64,000 bases of DNA, taken from assembly GCF_900129725.1 (NCBI RefSeq), contig NZ_FQWQ01000003.1, positions 530,686 through 594,685 of the forward strand. The letters are read 5' to 3'. Position numbers and translations under genes: made by a program. Position 1 is the first letter of the stretch; the number at the start of each line of letters is the position of its first letter. The notes below the pieces were generated by a model, which saw nothing but the letters and a program-made list of their open reading frames with translations, was not told the DNA's origin and made no database searches. Source of the DNA: Chryseolinea serpens (GTDB lineage Bacteria > Bacteroidota > Bacteroidia > Cytophagales > Cyclobacteriaceae). This document shows positions 28,601-36,639 of this stretch, piece by piece.

Positions 28601-28721
28601 TATTGTCATCGGCTGATGTAACTTTCCCGGTAATGGTCCGCTCTTGCGCGAGCGTCCAGCCTGGAGAAAGCAGGATCAGCAGACAAAGCATGCTTTTAAA
28701 AATGTGATAGAATTTTAACAT
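25668..28721 (-). CDS. SusC/RagA-family TonB-dependent receptor
   Basis: The 1017-residue protein has a signal peptide (about 1-25), a CarboxypepD_reg-like domain (about 28-112; ITGKVTSADDNMQLPGANIL), a TonB box-like stretch, the plug (about 115-225) with YVVDGVIGVPI and ASASAIYGSRAANGVI, and a beta-barrel ending RSFQLGVNLTF. There is no STN domain, so it is not coupled to an anti-sigma/ECF switch. It imports the ligand presented by SusD using TonB energy. The divergent AraC regulator at 28890 is the likely local controller (inference). Confidence 0.96.
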   Translation of the reverse strand: MLKFYHIFKSMLCLLILLSPGWTLAQERTITGKVTSADDNMQLPGANILVKGSSSGTVTDAEGHFSLAVGENTTLVISFVGYVSQEVAVGNQTSINVSLVPDATSLAEVIVVGYGTVQKKDLTGSVTNLSQKDFNAGINPNPLQAIQGKVAGLNITQPSGDPNQAPTVRLRGYTSLAGGSDPLYVVDGVIGVPINSISPSDIDKIDVLKDASASAIYGSRAANGVIMITTKRGKDGKPTISFNNYIGMENISKRLDLMNADEYRAEVTRIKGAASLSDGLKFPTDANGNGYNTDWMKQITRTGYTNNHELAVAGGTSQLSYRGSLNYMKREGIVKNTDFERITGRINVDQKALNDKLQIQYNLNVTRINSNLTYSDVINRAILFLPTLPVQNADGSYYEVPGSFDLYNPVAMQKNYKNPNYSTLLVGAINAKYEVVKGLTLGVNGALQSEQARNAEAYNVNTKAFLGMLGQVSQNYAQANNKLMELTAQYKMNFGASNNLTVLGGYSYQGFVNDGFGASNNIGDASLADIDHYNLYGYNNMGMYPGTLIRPQNNYVSSYKNTSAIIAFFGRATLNLSDKYNITATVRRDGSTKFGANNKWGTFPSLAAGWTLSNEGFLSGGTTLNYLKLRVGWGQTGNAEGIGPYRSLLLYGNPGNATDTQAPVYYDPISKQFLPGVDITQNANPNLKWEVLSQTNIGLDFELFDGKVTGTLEVYDKRTKDMLYNYTVPLDGKNYFVNTQLANVGEMSNKGIELSMGGDVISGDNFRWNTRVVGSVFKNVVEKLSSDNYKSGQIVYNAFNGRGLGLITASQLREGHPMGEFYIPHFRGYDENGLIQYETEDGGVTTDYASAKKFEKGSGIPKATASWINSFTYKHFDFSFQLRGVFGNKIINNMRSNLTLSGSILENNMLRDINQYPANYSIPGLSDQWLESGSFVRLDNWQFGYNIPVGGSTIKNARVYVAGNNLFVITAYKGIDPELEVKGDLGGNYITPNSIGMDYSNVYPKTRSFQLGVNLTF

Positions 28722-28889
28722 AAGATCGGTGTTTAATAAAGTGGTACTAAATCCTGCATAATTTCCCTCTCCTGGGCGGGCTTTCAGTAGTGGAATTTTT
28801 CCATTTCTTTCTGAATCTTATCATTTTTCAATGGTTTGCGGGGCCGTTATCGCTGTGGTATCAGAAGTTTTTAGGAAATTAAACCCCGC

Positions 28890-29768
28890 ATGAAGGTTCC
28901 CAGATTTATAAAAATCCAATTTCCCGAAAACCGGTCGTTCGACGTGGTCAAGGTGGTTCGTCCTTATTTCGTAGTGCCGTGGCACTTTCATCCCGAGATC
29001 GAGATCATGCTGGTCACGCAAGGACAGGGCACGCGCTTTGTCGGCGACAGCGTGGAGCGCTTCGAGGCCACCGACCTGGTGATGCTGGGCCCCAACCTGG
29101 CACACGTGTGGAAAAGCGACGACACCCATTTCAAAGGCAATCAATTCAGCCTGGCAGAAGCGATCTATATTGTTTTTACAAACGATTCGTTCGGGAAGGA
29201 ATTCTTTTCGGTTCCGGAAATGGACAAAGTGAGAAACTTGTTGATGCGTTCGCAGAAAGGAATAAAATTTGGGGCCGCCACAAAAAAACTAATGGTGTCC
29301 AAATTTCAGGAAGCGCTCACGCTGAAAGGCACCGAGCAGTTCTTTTTGTTTATGGATATCCTGCAAATTCTCTCGGAGAGCACGGACTACTCCTACCTCT
29401 GTTCGGAACACTACAAACAAAAACTGGATGCCTCCGACCTGCACCGGCTCGACAGCGTGCTGGACTACTTACTGATCAACTTCAAAAACGATATCAAACT
29501 GGAAGACGTGGCCAGCGTGGCCAACATGTCGGTCAACGCGTTTTGTCGTTACTTCAAGGACCGGACCAACAAAACCGCAATCCAGTTCCTCAACGAGATC
29601 CGCATTGAACACGCCCACAAAATGCTGACGGAAACACAACTCAATGTGGACCAGATCAGCGTCGACAGCGGATTCAAAAATGTTTCCAACTTCTATCAGC
29701 AATTTCAAAAAGTGACGGGTGTTTCGCCGTTAAAATTCCGGAAGGAACACAAGGACAAATTCTTCTGA
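28890..29768 (+). CDS. Cupin-AraC transcriptional regulator
   Basis: The 292-residue regulator has an N-terminal cupin (about 20-95; WHFHPEIEIMLV) that would bind a small ligand, and a C-terminal double HTH (about 190-288; DVASVANMSVNAFCRYFK and ISVDSGFKNVSNFYQQFQK). It is divergent from SusC, with 168 bases between start codons, so it probably regulates that operon. It is the same subfamily as the regulator at 35758, with the same cupin-linker-HTH plan. Confidence 0.92.
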   Translation: MKVPRFIKIQFPENRSFDVVKVVRPYFVVPWHFHPEIEIMLVTQGQGTRFVGDSVERFEATDLVMLGPNLAHVWKSDDTHFKGNQFSLAEAIYIVFTNDSFGKEFFSVPEMDKVRNLLMRSQKGIKFGAATKKLMVSKFQEALTLKGTEQFFLFMDILQILSESTDYSYLCSEHYKQKLDASDLHRLDSVLDYLLINFKNDIKLEDVASVANMSVNAFCRYFKDRTNKTAIQFLNEIRIEHAHKMLTETQLNVDQISVDSGFKNVSNFYQQFQKVTGVSPLKFRKEHKDKFF

Positions 29769-29771
29769 GTG

Positions 29772-30938
29772 TTAGGAAGTCGCTGGGCGCGGAGCCGACT
29801 TCACCGTGAATACCAGGAGCACCACGATAAGGGCCACCACAAAAAAGTTTAAAAAGAAAATGGAGGCGATCGGCATGTGTTGATCGTATAAAAATCCCGT
29901 CCAGAAATTTCCGGTGATCTGGCCGATACCAAAATAAGCCGCATACAAAAGCGATTGCCCCGTAGCTCTCCAGCGCACGGCCACCAGCCGGTTGGTATAT
30001 TCCACGCCCGCTACCCAGAATAACGACCACGAAAGGCCATGCAGAATTTCGATCGGCAACGCCATTTCCGGCACGGTCACGAGGCTGTACAACAACAACC
30101 GGAGCGCCGTGGCCGCCGTCGTGAGCAACAGCGTGTTGCGAAGGCCTATGCGGCGAATGATGGCGTCGCTAAAATAAAAGAACGGGATCTCGCACAAACC
30201 CTGCAACGACAGCCCAAACCCAACCAGCGAAGCCGAAGCGCCATTCTCCTTCATGTAGATCGAATAAAAATTCCAGATCGTGGTGGCCGCGGCCGACACC
30301 AGGAAGAAGGCCATCAAAATAACCAGCAACGACGGCGTGACGATTTCGCGAAGGGCCGATCCAAACGAAAATTCCTCCGTTGATTTTTCTTTTGTGTATT
30401 CATGCGGGATCGTGGTCGACAGGAGGAAGACCAGCAATAAAGAAGCCCCCGAATACAGGAAGATCACCCGCGTATCCAGGGCGTCGATAAAGTAACCGAT
30501 CACAATTCCGGTTACCGCCCATCCCGCCGCGCCTGCCAATCGCACGCTGCCATAGCTAAACGTGGGATCGCGCTGGGTGAGCTGCAGGGTGAGGCTGTCC
30601 ATAACGGGCTGCAGGCCGTTGTAGAAAACGGACATAAAGACCGTCATCACCACCAGCATGCCAAACGAGGCATCGAGTTGCAGCAAAAAGAAAGCGATCG
30701 TGGCCATGAGACTATAGACCATCATGCTCCTTCGAAAACCCCACCGGTCGGCCAGCATGCCCACAAACGGTTGGACGAGGAACATGCTGATGGGCGTCAC
30801 GCTGAGGATGATCCCGATCTGGATCCCCGAAAGACCGCGCGACTTCAGGTTGTCGGCAAACAAAGGAAGCCATGAAGCGGTGCAGCTCAGGATGAGAAAA
30901 TAAAGTAGCCGTAAACGGTTGACCTCTGTAAGCCGCAT
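29772..30938 (-). CDS. MFS transporter, 12 membrane helices
   Basis: The 388-residue protein has twelve predicted helices and the loop motif GMLADRWGFRRS between helices 2 and 3, typical of MFS. Its overall look is that of the MFS_1-like group containing nucleoside and sugar permeases (PFVG and FLQPVMD-like stretches). It is encoded six bases after the deaminase gene on the same strand, so it should carry the sugar or amino sugar handled by that operon across the inner membrane (inference). Its stop lies three bases from the stop of the convergent AraC gene. Confidence 0.9.
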   Translation of the reverse strand: MRLTEVNRLRLLYFLILSCTASWLPLFADNLKSRGLSGIQIGIILSVTPISMFLVQPFVGMLADRWGFRRSMMVYSLMATIAFFLLQLDASFGMLVVMTVFMSVFYNGLQPVMDSLTLQLTQRDPTFSYGSVRLAGAAGWAVTGIVIGYFIDALDTRVIFLYSGASLLLVFLLSTTIPHEYTKEKSTEEFSFGSALREIVTPSLLVILMAFFLVSAAATTIWNFYSIYMKENGASASLVGFGLSLQGLCEIPFFYFSDAIIRRIGLRNTLLLTTAATALRLLLYSLVTVPEMALPIEILHGLSWSLFWVAGVEYTNRLVAVRWRATGQSLLYAAYFGIGQITGNFWTGFLYDQHMPIASIFFLNFFVVALIVVLLVFTVKSAPRPATS

Positions 30939-30944
30939 AAATTG

Positions 30945-31688
30945 CTATGCCCCGTTTTGTTTCATGGTTAATTCCCCTGCTGCTGCTTCGTCCATAAAGA
31001 TAAACCCGTTTGCGTGTTGTTGCATAATGGAGGCCGGCACTTCAATGGAGAGAGGCCCTTCCAACGCTTTTCTCATGATCGTTGCTTTGCGGGCGCCGTT
31101 GGCCAGGAGGATGGCTTGTTTGGCGTCCAGTAAAGTTTGCAGTCCCAAGGTAATACCTTTTGAAAGGGCGGTGTGCTCCGAAAAATATTTTTGTCCAACG
31201 TTTTTTGTGTTGGCGTCGAGATCGATCACGTGGGAATATTTTTTTGCGGACACCCCCGGTTCATTAAAACCGATGTGGCCGTTCATGCCGATGCCCACGA
31301 CAATGGCGTCGAGCACCCCGCGCGAAAGAATGAACGCGTCCATGTTGCGGCATTCTTGCTGCAGGTCGGCTGCCTGGGAATTGAAAAGTTTGAACCGATC
31401 ACTTTTGATGTTTAATGGATCAAGAACAACGTTGCGCAAAAAGTAGGCACAACTCCCGGGATTGTCCGGTGGAATGCCCACCCATTCGTCCAGGCCGATA
31501 AAGGTGCAGCGCGAGAGGTCCACGCGTTCGTGGATCAGTTTTTCTACGAGCCGGGTATAGGGAAGCAACGGTGTTTCGCCCGCGGCCAGCGCCACGATGA
31601 GATCGGGTTTCTGGACGAAGCGTTGAAATAAAAAATCTGCTGTTTGTTGCGCAAATTCTTTTGAATTGGAAGCGATAAAAGTTTGCAT
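30945..31688 (-). CDS. nagB: Glucosamine-6-phosphate deaminase family
   Basis: The 247-residue protein shows the NagB signatures FIGLDEW (Asp67) and GIGMNGHIGFNEP (Asn136, His138, Glu143). It would convert glucosamine-6-phosphate to fructose-6-phosphate and ammonia. The family also includes 6-phosphogluconolactonase-like members, but the NGHIGFNEP motif is deaminase-like. It lies in an operon with an MFS transporter and behind a Gfo/Idh/MocA oxidoreductase, from which a terminator at 31698-31732 separates it. Family-level identity is secure; strict substrate is not. Confidence 0.88.
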   Translation of the reverse strand: MQTFIASNSKEFAQQTADFLFQRFVQKPDLIVALAAGETPLLPYTRLVEKLIHERVDLSRCTFIGLDEWVGIPPDNPGSCAYFLRNVVLDPLNIKSDRFKLFNSQAADLQQECRNMDAFILSRGVLDAIVVGIGMNGHIGFNEPGVSAKKYSHVIDLDANTKNVGQKYFSEHTALSKGITLGLQTLLDAKQAILLANGARKATIMRKALEGPLSIEVPASIMQQHANGFIFMDEAAAGELTMKQNGA

Positions 31689-31697
31689 CGGGATGAA

Positions 31698-31732
31698 AGC
31701 AAAAAGTTCTCCCTCAAGCGAGGAAGAACTTT
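31698..31732 (-). terminator. Intrinsic terminator before nagB
   Basis: On the minus strand AAAGTTCTTCCTC pairs with GAGGGAGAACTTT (one G-T pair) around a GCTT loop and is followed by TTTTTGC. It ends the oxidoreductase transcript about ten bases before the nagB start codon. Confidence 0.85.
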
Positions 31733-31757
31733 AGTGGATAGATGGGCAATATTTACA

Positions 31758-32939
31758 TTAACTAATGACGGGATAATTGAAGGTCGACTGCAGCGTAATG
31801 CGTCGTCCGGTGGCTTGCGACTGACGCGCGGCTTCAATGATCTCCAACACGTGAAGGGCATGTGGTGCGGTGATGATCGGTTCTTTGCCGGTGGCCATTG
31901 CTTCGCAGATGGCGGAAGCGCCTTGCTGCCAAACGTAGGTGCCCGTGTCGGTGGCCATGCGTTGGGTGGCTTCGTTATCTTTTGTGGCCATGTCTACGCC
32001 GAAAGGCGCCCAGTCGTAGCCGATCAATTGCAGGTTGCCTTCGGTTCCCCAAATGGAAACGGTGGGTTTGTCTTGTCCTTTTCCGGCGTGGCCGTAGGGA
32101 TCAAAATAATTGAAACCACTTTGCACGTGCGAGAGGGCACCGCTGGCGTGTTCCATCAACACCATCGAGTTGTCTTCTTCTTCCACCTTGATGGGGTTGG
32201 GGCGATTGCTCACTTTGCGCTCGGGTGTGATGATGTTCAACATGGCGACAATGGATTTTACAGGACCGAGCAAGCCGGTCAACGTAACCATGTTATACAC
32301 GGCCAGGTCGGGCATACTACCGCCGTTCTTTTCATAAAAGAAAGCAGACCAATCCGGACCGAGGTGACCATAGTGGGCATGGGCTGCAGAAACTCTGCCC
32401 AACTTGCCTTCATTGATGGCCTTGGCCATGAACGCAAATTGAGGACTCATTACCACGGCGGGTGCACCCCAGATGCGAACGCCTTTTTTCTTGGCCAGCT
32501 CCAGCAATTCTTTTCCTTCCTGGTAGGTGGTAGCCATAGGCTTCTCGCTCCAAACATTTTTGCCGGCGTTGATCGCCATCTTGTTCAGACGTCCGTGTTC
32601 CTGCATGTTGGTGAGGTTCACCATCAGGTCGAATGCAGGACCGGCCAGCAACTTTTCGATGGACGGAAAATTGTTGGGGATCGAATACTTTTTCGCAGCA
32701 TTCACGGCGCGTTCCGGAATGATGTCGCACGTGCTCACCAATTCAACGTACGGCGATTTGGAAAGGTGGGGGAGGTATTGGGTGGAAACACTGCCACAGC
32801 CAATGATCGCTACCTTGATTTTCTTTTGCTGAACGGAATTCTTTGCCGGCGATACCAGGGGCGAAAGGGAAGCAGCGGCTCCTAATAGTCCTGCTTGGTA
32901 GATGAATTTTTTACGCGAAATTTTATCCGAACTGCTCAT
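31758..32939 (-). CDS. Gfo/Idh/MocA-family oxidoreductase with export signal
   Basis: The 393-residue protein has an N-terminal export signal (SRKKFIYQAGLLGAAASL) with RK in place of the usual twin Arg, then a Rossmann fold starting VAIIGCGSVSTQY and the WSEKPMA motif whose Lys is used in catalysis, and a C-terminal substrate domain from about residue 175. Secreted members of this family are frequent in Bacteroidota and act as NAD(P)-dependent sugar dehydrogenases or glycosidase-like enzymes with bound cofactor. The substrate is unknown. It is divergent from the Rieske oxygenase and upstream of nagB and the MFS gene. Confidence 0.88.
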   Translation of the reverse strand: MSSSDKISRKKFIYQAGLLGAAASLSPLVSPAKNSVQQKKIKVAIIGCGSVSTQYLPHLSKSPYVELVSTCDIIPERAVNAAKKYSIPNNFPSIEKLLAGPAFDLMVNLTNMQEHGRLNKMAINAGKNVWSEKPMATTYQEGKELLELAKKKGVRIWGAPAVVMSPQFAFMAKAINEGKLGRVSAAHAHYGHLGPDWSAFFYEKNGGSMPDLAVYNMVTLTGLLGPVKSIVAMLNIITPERKVSNRPNPIKVEEEDNSMVLMEHASGALSHVQSGFNYFDPYGHAGKGQDKPTVSIWGTEGNLQLIGYDWAPFGVDMATKDNEATQRMATDTGTYVWQQGASAICEAMATGKEPIITAPHALHVLEIIEAARQSQATGRRITLQSTFNYPVIS

Positions 32940-32969
32940 GTTAAATAATGTTTAGTGTCTGGTTCAAAT

Positions 32970-32989
32970 CCGGGTCAGCCGCGACCCGG
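32970..32989. promoter_or_regulatory. Palindrome in the divergent promoter region
   Basis: CCGGGTC (32970-32976) and GACCCGG (32983-32989) form a seven-base inverted repeat around six bases, 31-50 bases upstream of the oxidoreductase start. It could be an operator for the divergent oxidoreductase and oxygenase genes or a hairpin in the leader. No protein can be named. Confidence 0.35.
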
Positions 32990-33110
32990 TGTAAACAAAA
33001 CTTGCAAACAACATGAACTTCGGCAAACGTTTGGGGGGAAAATTGCTTTTCTGGCGAAAATACTGTAACCATTGGCAAAGGAAGTAGAGAATTTGACAGC
33101 CGGGACCCAT

Positions 33111-33118
33111 TAATTTTG
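33111..33118 (+). promoter_or_regulatory. -7 box TAATTTTG of the Rieske oxygenase gene
   Basis: TAATTTTG is an exact TAnnTTTG match, with a TTTG ending 15 bases upstream (33092-33095). Spacing is shorter than usual, so the -33 part is doubtful. Predicted initiation is near 33124, giving a leader of about 50 bases. Confidence 0.4.
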
Positions 33119-33174
33119 AAGTATGACGGGTTCCGCGATCCCGTTCCTTCGGAGCATACTTAAAATAGAGACAT

Positions 33175-34389
33175 ATGAAAGCTGCTGAAATTGTGAATCT
33201 ATTGAACAACTATCTTCCGGGTCACAGCCTGGAACAAGCTTTTTATACCAGCGACGACATCTTTCACCTCGACCGCGAATTGATCTGGAAAAAGTACTGG
33301 CTTTTTGCGGGCGTCACCGCCGAAATTCCAAAGGAAGGGGACTACATCACCTATGCCGTCGGTCACGACTCGGTGATCATTATCCGCGGGCGCGAAGGAA
33401 AAGTGCATGCGCATTTTAATACGTGCCGTCACCGCGGCTCCACCATCTGCCAGGACGAAAAAGGCCACGCCCCAAAACTGATGTGCCCCTATCACCAATG
33501 GGTCTACAACACCGATGGCAGCTTATTCAAAGCACGCCTCATGCCCGACGACTTCGACCGGGCATCGTATGGTCTGCATCCCGTACACATCCGACTCATC
33601 GAAGGCCTGATCTTTATTTCATTGGCCGAAGAGCCTGTAGACTTTGATCCCGTGGTGAGAGACCTGGCGCCGTATGTAAAGACGTATCAGGTTGATCAAT
33701 CAAAAGTAGCCTTCAAAAAAAGCTATACCATCCGTACGAACTGGAAACTGATCGCTGAAAATTTCCGCGAATGTTATCATTGCGGCCCCGCACACCCCGA
33801 ATATTGCAAAGCCGTAGTGGGCGCCAACCTCCGCGAATCCGTCGACGACATCCTGGTGGAACGCCGTGCTTCGTGGAAGAGCAAAGGACTGGTGACAGAA
33901 GGCGTAGACTTTCAAACCGACACGTTCCATTTTGCCACCCGCTATCCCCTTCGCGATGGAGTGGAAAGTTACAGCCTCGACGGAAAGGCCGTCGCCATTC
34001 CCATGGGTGCGCACAAAGATTATGATGCTGGCGTCGTAGGACTGGTATGCTATCCCAACTTCTGGATGGATGCCGTGGGCGATTATGTATGGACGATGCG
34101 CATCACCGCCGAGAGCGCTTCGCAATGCCGCATCGATCTCACCTGGCTGGTCGATGGAAAAGCAGAAGAAGGAAGAGATTATAATATCGAACGATTGACC
34201 GAATTCTGGAAGATCACCGGCGAACAAGATTGGAAGCTCTGCGAAAATAATTTCAACGGGATTGAGTCCAGCCGCTATCAGCCCGGTCCGTATGCACCGG
34301 TGGAACTGGAAGTAGCAAAATTTGTGGAGTGGTACGTCGAGCGTTTGCGTGAAGGTGTTGAGGCCACCAGCATCGTGGAACTTCCTTAA
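33175..34389 (+). CDS. Rieske-type ring-hydroxylating/demethylating oxygenase alpha subunit
   Basis: The 404-residue protein has a Rieske [2Fe-2S] domain with Cys84-x-His86 and Cys104-xx-His107 (CRHRG and CPYHQW) and a catalytic domain with the mononuclear-iron stretch ENFRECYHCGPAHPEYC (His202, His207). The NWKLIAENFRECYHC form is like glycine-betaine monooxygenase GbcA and carnitine oxygenase rather than classical aromatic dioxygenases, so the substrate may be an N-methylated amine (inference). No reductase or ferredoxin gene is adjacent, so electrons must come from elsewhere. It is followed by a bidirectional terminator. Confidence 0.88.
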   Translation: MKAAEIVNLLNNYLPGHSLEQAFYTSDDIFHLDRELIWKKYWLFAGVTAEIPKEGDYITYAVGHDSVIIIRGREGKVHAHFNTCRHRGSTICQDEKGHAPKLMCPYHQWVYNTDGSLFKARLMPDDFDRASYGLHPVHIRLIEGLIFISLAEEPVDFDPVVRDLAPYVKTYQVDQSKVAFKKSYTIRTNWKLIAENFRECYHCGPAHPEYCKAVVGANLRESVDDILVERRASWKSKGLVTEGVDFQTDTFHFATRYPLRDGVESYSLDGKAVAIPMGAHKDYDAGVVGLVCYPNFWMDAVGDYVWTMRITAESASQCRIDLTWLVDGKAEEGRDYNIERLTEFWKITGEQDWKLCENNFNGIESSRYQPGPYAPVELEVAKFVEWYVERLREGVEATSIVELP

Positions 34390-34411
34390 AGCAAAAGAAG
34401 GCGGATAAAAA

Positions 34412-34446
34412 AATAACCCGGACCATCGATCCGGGTTATTTTTTTT
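34412..34446. terminator. Bidirectional terminator between oxygenase and kinase genes
   Basis: AATAACCCGGA (34412-34422) pairs perfectly with TCCGGGTTATT (34430-34440) around a seven-base loop, with T runs on the right and A runs on the left. It serves both convergent genes, the minus-strand kinase ending at 34447. Confidence 0.93.
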
Positions 34447-35571
34447 CTAGTGCATTTCGCCCACCAAAAGGGGCCGGTTTAGTATGGTATTCAATTGTTG
34501 AAGCGTTGGACTTTCTCCATTCAGGAGGTAATATTTGGACACCGTGTGCGCCAGTTCCAGACACTCCGTCCCTCCCAAACCCAGCAGTAATCCCAGGCAG
34601 AAGCCGGCGTTAAAATTGTCGCCCGCACCGGTCAGCACTTTGGGTGTACTGATCAGGGTATTTGACCAGGAATGTTTTCCCTGATCGTCCCAGGCAACGG
34701 CTTTCGAAGCGCAATGGATCACCAGGTTTTGGATGCCCAGTGATTCGTAAATATGCTGACCTTTCTCCCACACGTCCAATGCCGGGTTGCGGTTCTTGAC
34801 CAGCACGTCATAAACTCTATCGGCTTCGTTCAGGTTGAGTCCCAGGGTGACGCGCCAGTATTTTGAAAAAGCTTTTAACAAGGTCAGGGCCTCCGCAATT
34901 TCTTTATCGTCCCGGCGCGAACAGTCCGAGAGATCGAAGAAACCGATGGGAGGGGTGATTGTTGCGGTGAAGGGCAACACCTCTTCCAGCAAGCCTTTCC
35001 AAATGCTGGTCGAAAACAGGAGTTCGCTCCAGTTGAGCAAACAGAAAAGATCACGGTGCGAGAAAAGCTCGATCAGTTCTTTCGTGCCGATGATTTCTTT
35101 GAGCAGACTCCAGTCCACACTGTCCACTTCCTTCATGTCGGCCATCATGATCTTGTTGTCCAGGAATTCCAGTGCGGTGCTGATCCCTGGTTCCGCAATG
35201 CTGTAGAGCGTGCAGTTTTGGGGCAGCTTGTGAAATGCGGGATGGATCTTGGGCATACCTAAGGCGCCGATGCAAGACAGTTGCGGTCCCAGGCGGGCCA
35301 GCGCATTGGCCATGATGGGCATGTTGCCACCAAGCTTCAGCGTTTGCTCCTTTAGTTCGATGGAGAAATTTTTGTTTTTTTTCTCCAGGATATACTGTGC
35401 GAAATCGCGACTGGATTCAAAATAAGTGTCCGATGGCGAACTCCTTTGACGTATTACCTTGACGATCGAATCTATAAAACCATCGAATCCCAGGGTTGCC
35501 TTCTTGGTGGAAAGTATGTTGCGAATTCGTTCTTCGTACCTTGAAATGTCATTCTCAGAAATTTTTTGCAT
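34447..35571 (-). CDS. PfkB-family carbohydrate kinase
   Basis: The 374-residue protein has the ribokinase-like fold with the substrate-site entry LGFDGFIDS, the KLGGNMPIMANALARLG stretch and the catalytic anion-hole signature LTGAGDNFNAGF near residue 315, containing the general-base Asp. It should phosphorylate a sugar or nucleoside with ATP. It has a longer N terminus than standard ribokinases. Substrate unknown; its place in the uptake region suggests a step after import (inference). Confidence 0.88.
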   Translation of the reverse strand: MQKISENDISRYEERIRNILSTKKATLGFDGFIDSIVKVIRQRSSPSDTYFESSRDFAQYILEKKNKNFSIELKEQTLKLGGNMPIMANALARLGPQLSCIGALGMPKIHPAFHKLPQNCTLYSIAEPGISTALEFLDNKIMMADMKEVDSVDWSLLKEIIGTKELIELFSHRDLFCLLNWSELLFSTSIWKGLLEEVLPFTATITPPIGFFDLSDCSRRDDKEIAEALTLLKAFSKYWRVTLGLNLNEADRVYDVLVKNRNPALDVWEKGQHIYESLGIQNLVIHCASKAVAWDDQGKHSWSNTLISTPKVLTGAGDNFNAGFCLGLLLGLGGTECLELAHTVSKYYLLNGESPTLQQLNTILNRPLLVGEMH

Positions 35572-35757
35572 AGCGTAGTTTCAGCAGGGGCTTATGATTC
35601 TTCACGTTCACGCCAATTCAAGGTAGGGGTTAACGGCTAGTTTGTATTGTGCCATTTTTTCACACTCCTCCGCTATTTTATCCAATTCTTTGCAATTTTA
35701 TATGAAAGGCTTTCTTTTGCAATGCAATCGTTGTAAAATCGAATGGGTTAAGTGCGT

Positions 35758-36639
35758 ATGAAAGCGAAGTCCACCAGCAAACCACAAGAAATATTTCTCC
35801 AACACCCGGGGAAATCCTTTTTGATCAATGCGATTACGGGGTGTAATCTGCCATTCCATTTCCACGCCGAGATCGAAATTTTGTTTTGCCTGAACGGCAC
35901 CGGCACCATCATGGCCGGCAACTACGTGAATTCCTTTGGCGAAGGCGACCTGTTCATGATCGGCAAAAATCTGCCCCACGCCCTCATCCAAACGTCCGAA
36001 GAAGCCAACCTCATCTGTCTGCAATTTGACCAGGATTTTCTGGGCAAGCGCTTCTTCTACAGCCGCGAATTCAAATCCGTCGAAGACCTGCTCAAGCGAA
36101 GCAGCAGGGGGCTGAAATTTAAAGTCGACAAAGAAAAATTCTTGCCCGTGTTCATGGCCATGACCACCGGCAAAAGCATCGTTCCGGTTGTTTCCGTCCT
36201 AAAGGCCCTGGACCTGTTGAGCAAAGAACGCTTCGACTCCCTCAACTCCATTCAATTCACACACGATGCGATGGGAGAGTCCGATCTCGAAAAGATCAAC
36301 AAAGTATTCGACTACACCCAGGAACATTTCCAGGAAACCATCTCCCTCGAACAAGTTTCGAACCTGCTCAACTTCACCGAAACCTCTTTCTGCCGCTACT
36401 TCAAACTCAACACTGGCAAAAGCTATTTCCAATACCTCAACGAAATCCGCATCGCCAACGCCTGCAAACTCCTCATCGAATTCGGCAACCACGACATCGA
36501 GGAGATTTGTTTCTCGTGCGGGTTCAATAATCCGTCGACGTTTTACAAGCAATTCAAAAAGATCGTGAAGCTCACGCCGAAGGAATACCAGGTGAAGGCG
36601 AAGAAGACGTTGCAGTCGGCGGTGACGATGGTGGCGTGA
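35758..36639 (+). CDS. Cupin-AraC transcriptional regulator
   Basis: The 293-residue regulator has an N-terminal cupin (about 25-95; FHFHAEIEILFCLNG) and a C-terminal AraC double HTH (about 190-285; QVSNLLNFTETSFCRYFK and CFSCGFNNPSTFYKQFKKI). It is a paralogue of the regulator at 28890. It is divergent from the PfkB kinase, whose start lies 186 bases away, and probably controls it. I take the ATG at 35758; a GTG at 35752 is in frame. Confidence 0.92.
   Translation: MKAKSTSKPQEIFLQHPGKSFLINAITGCNLPFHFHAEIEILFCLNGTGTIMAGNYVNSFGEGDLFMIGKNLPHALIQTSEEANLICLQFDQDFLGKRFFYSREFKSVEDLLKRSSRGLKFKVDKEKFLPVFMAMTTGKSIVPVVSVLKALDLLSKERFDSLNSIQFTHDAMGESDLEKINKVFDYTQEHFQETISLEQVSNLLNFTETSFCRYFKLNTGKSYFQYLNEIRIANACKLLIEFGNHDIEEICFSCGFNNPSTFYKQFKKIVKLTPKEYQVKAKKTLQSAVTMVA

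Noticed and set aside
31683-32885. 400-codon open frame antisense to the oxidoreductase
   Set aside because: It is a mirror of the strongly supported minus-strand gene; its translation is rich in His, Gly and Phe without domain features.
32961-32972. GGTTCAAATCC resembling a tRNA T loop
   Set aside because: No cloverleaf or acceptor stem can be built around it; the upstream bases are the start of the oxidoreductase gene.
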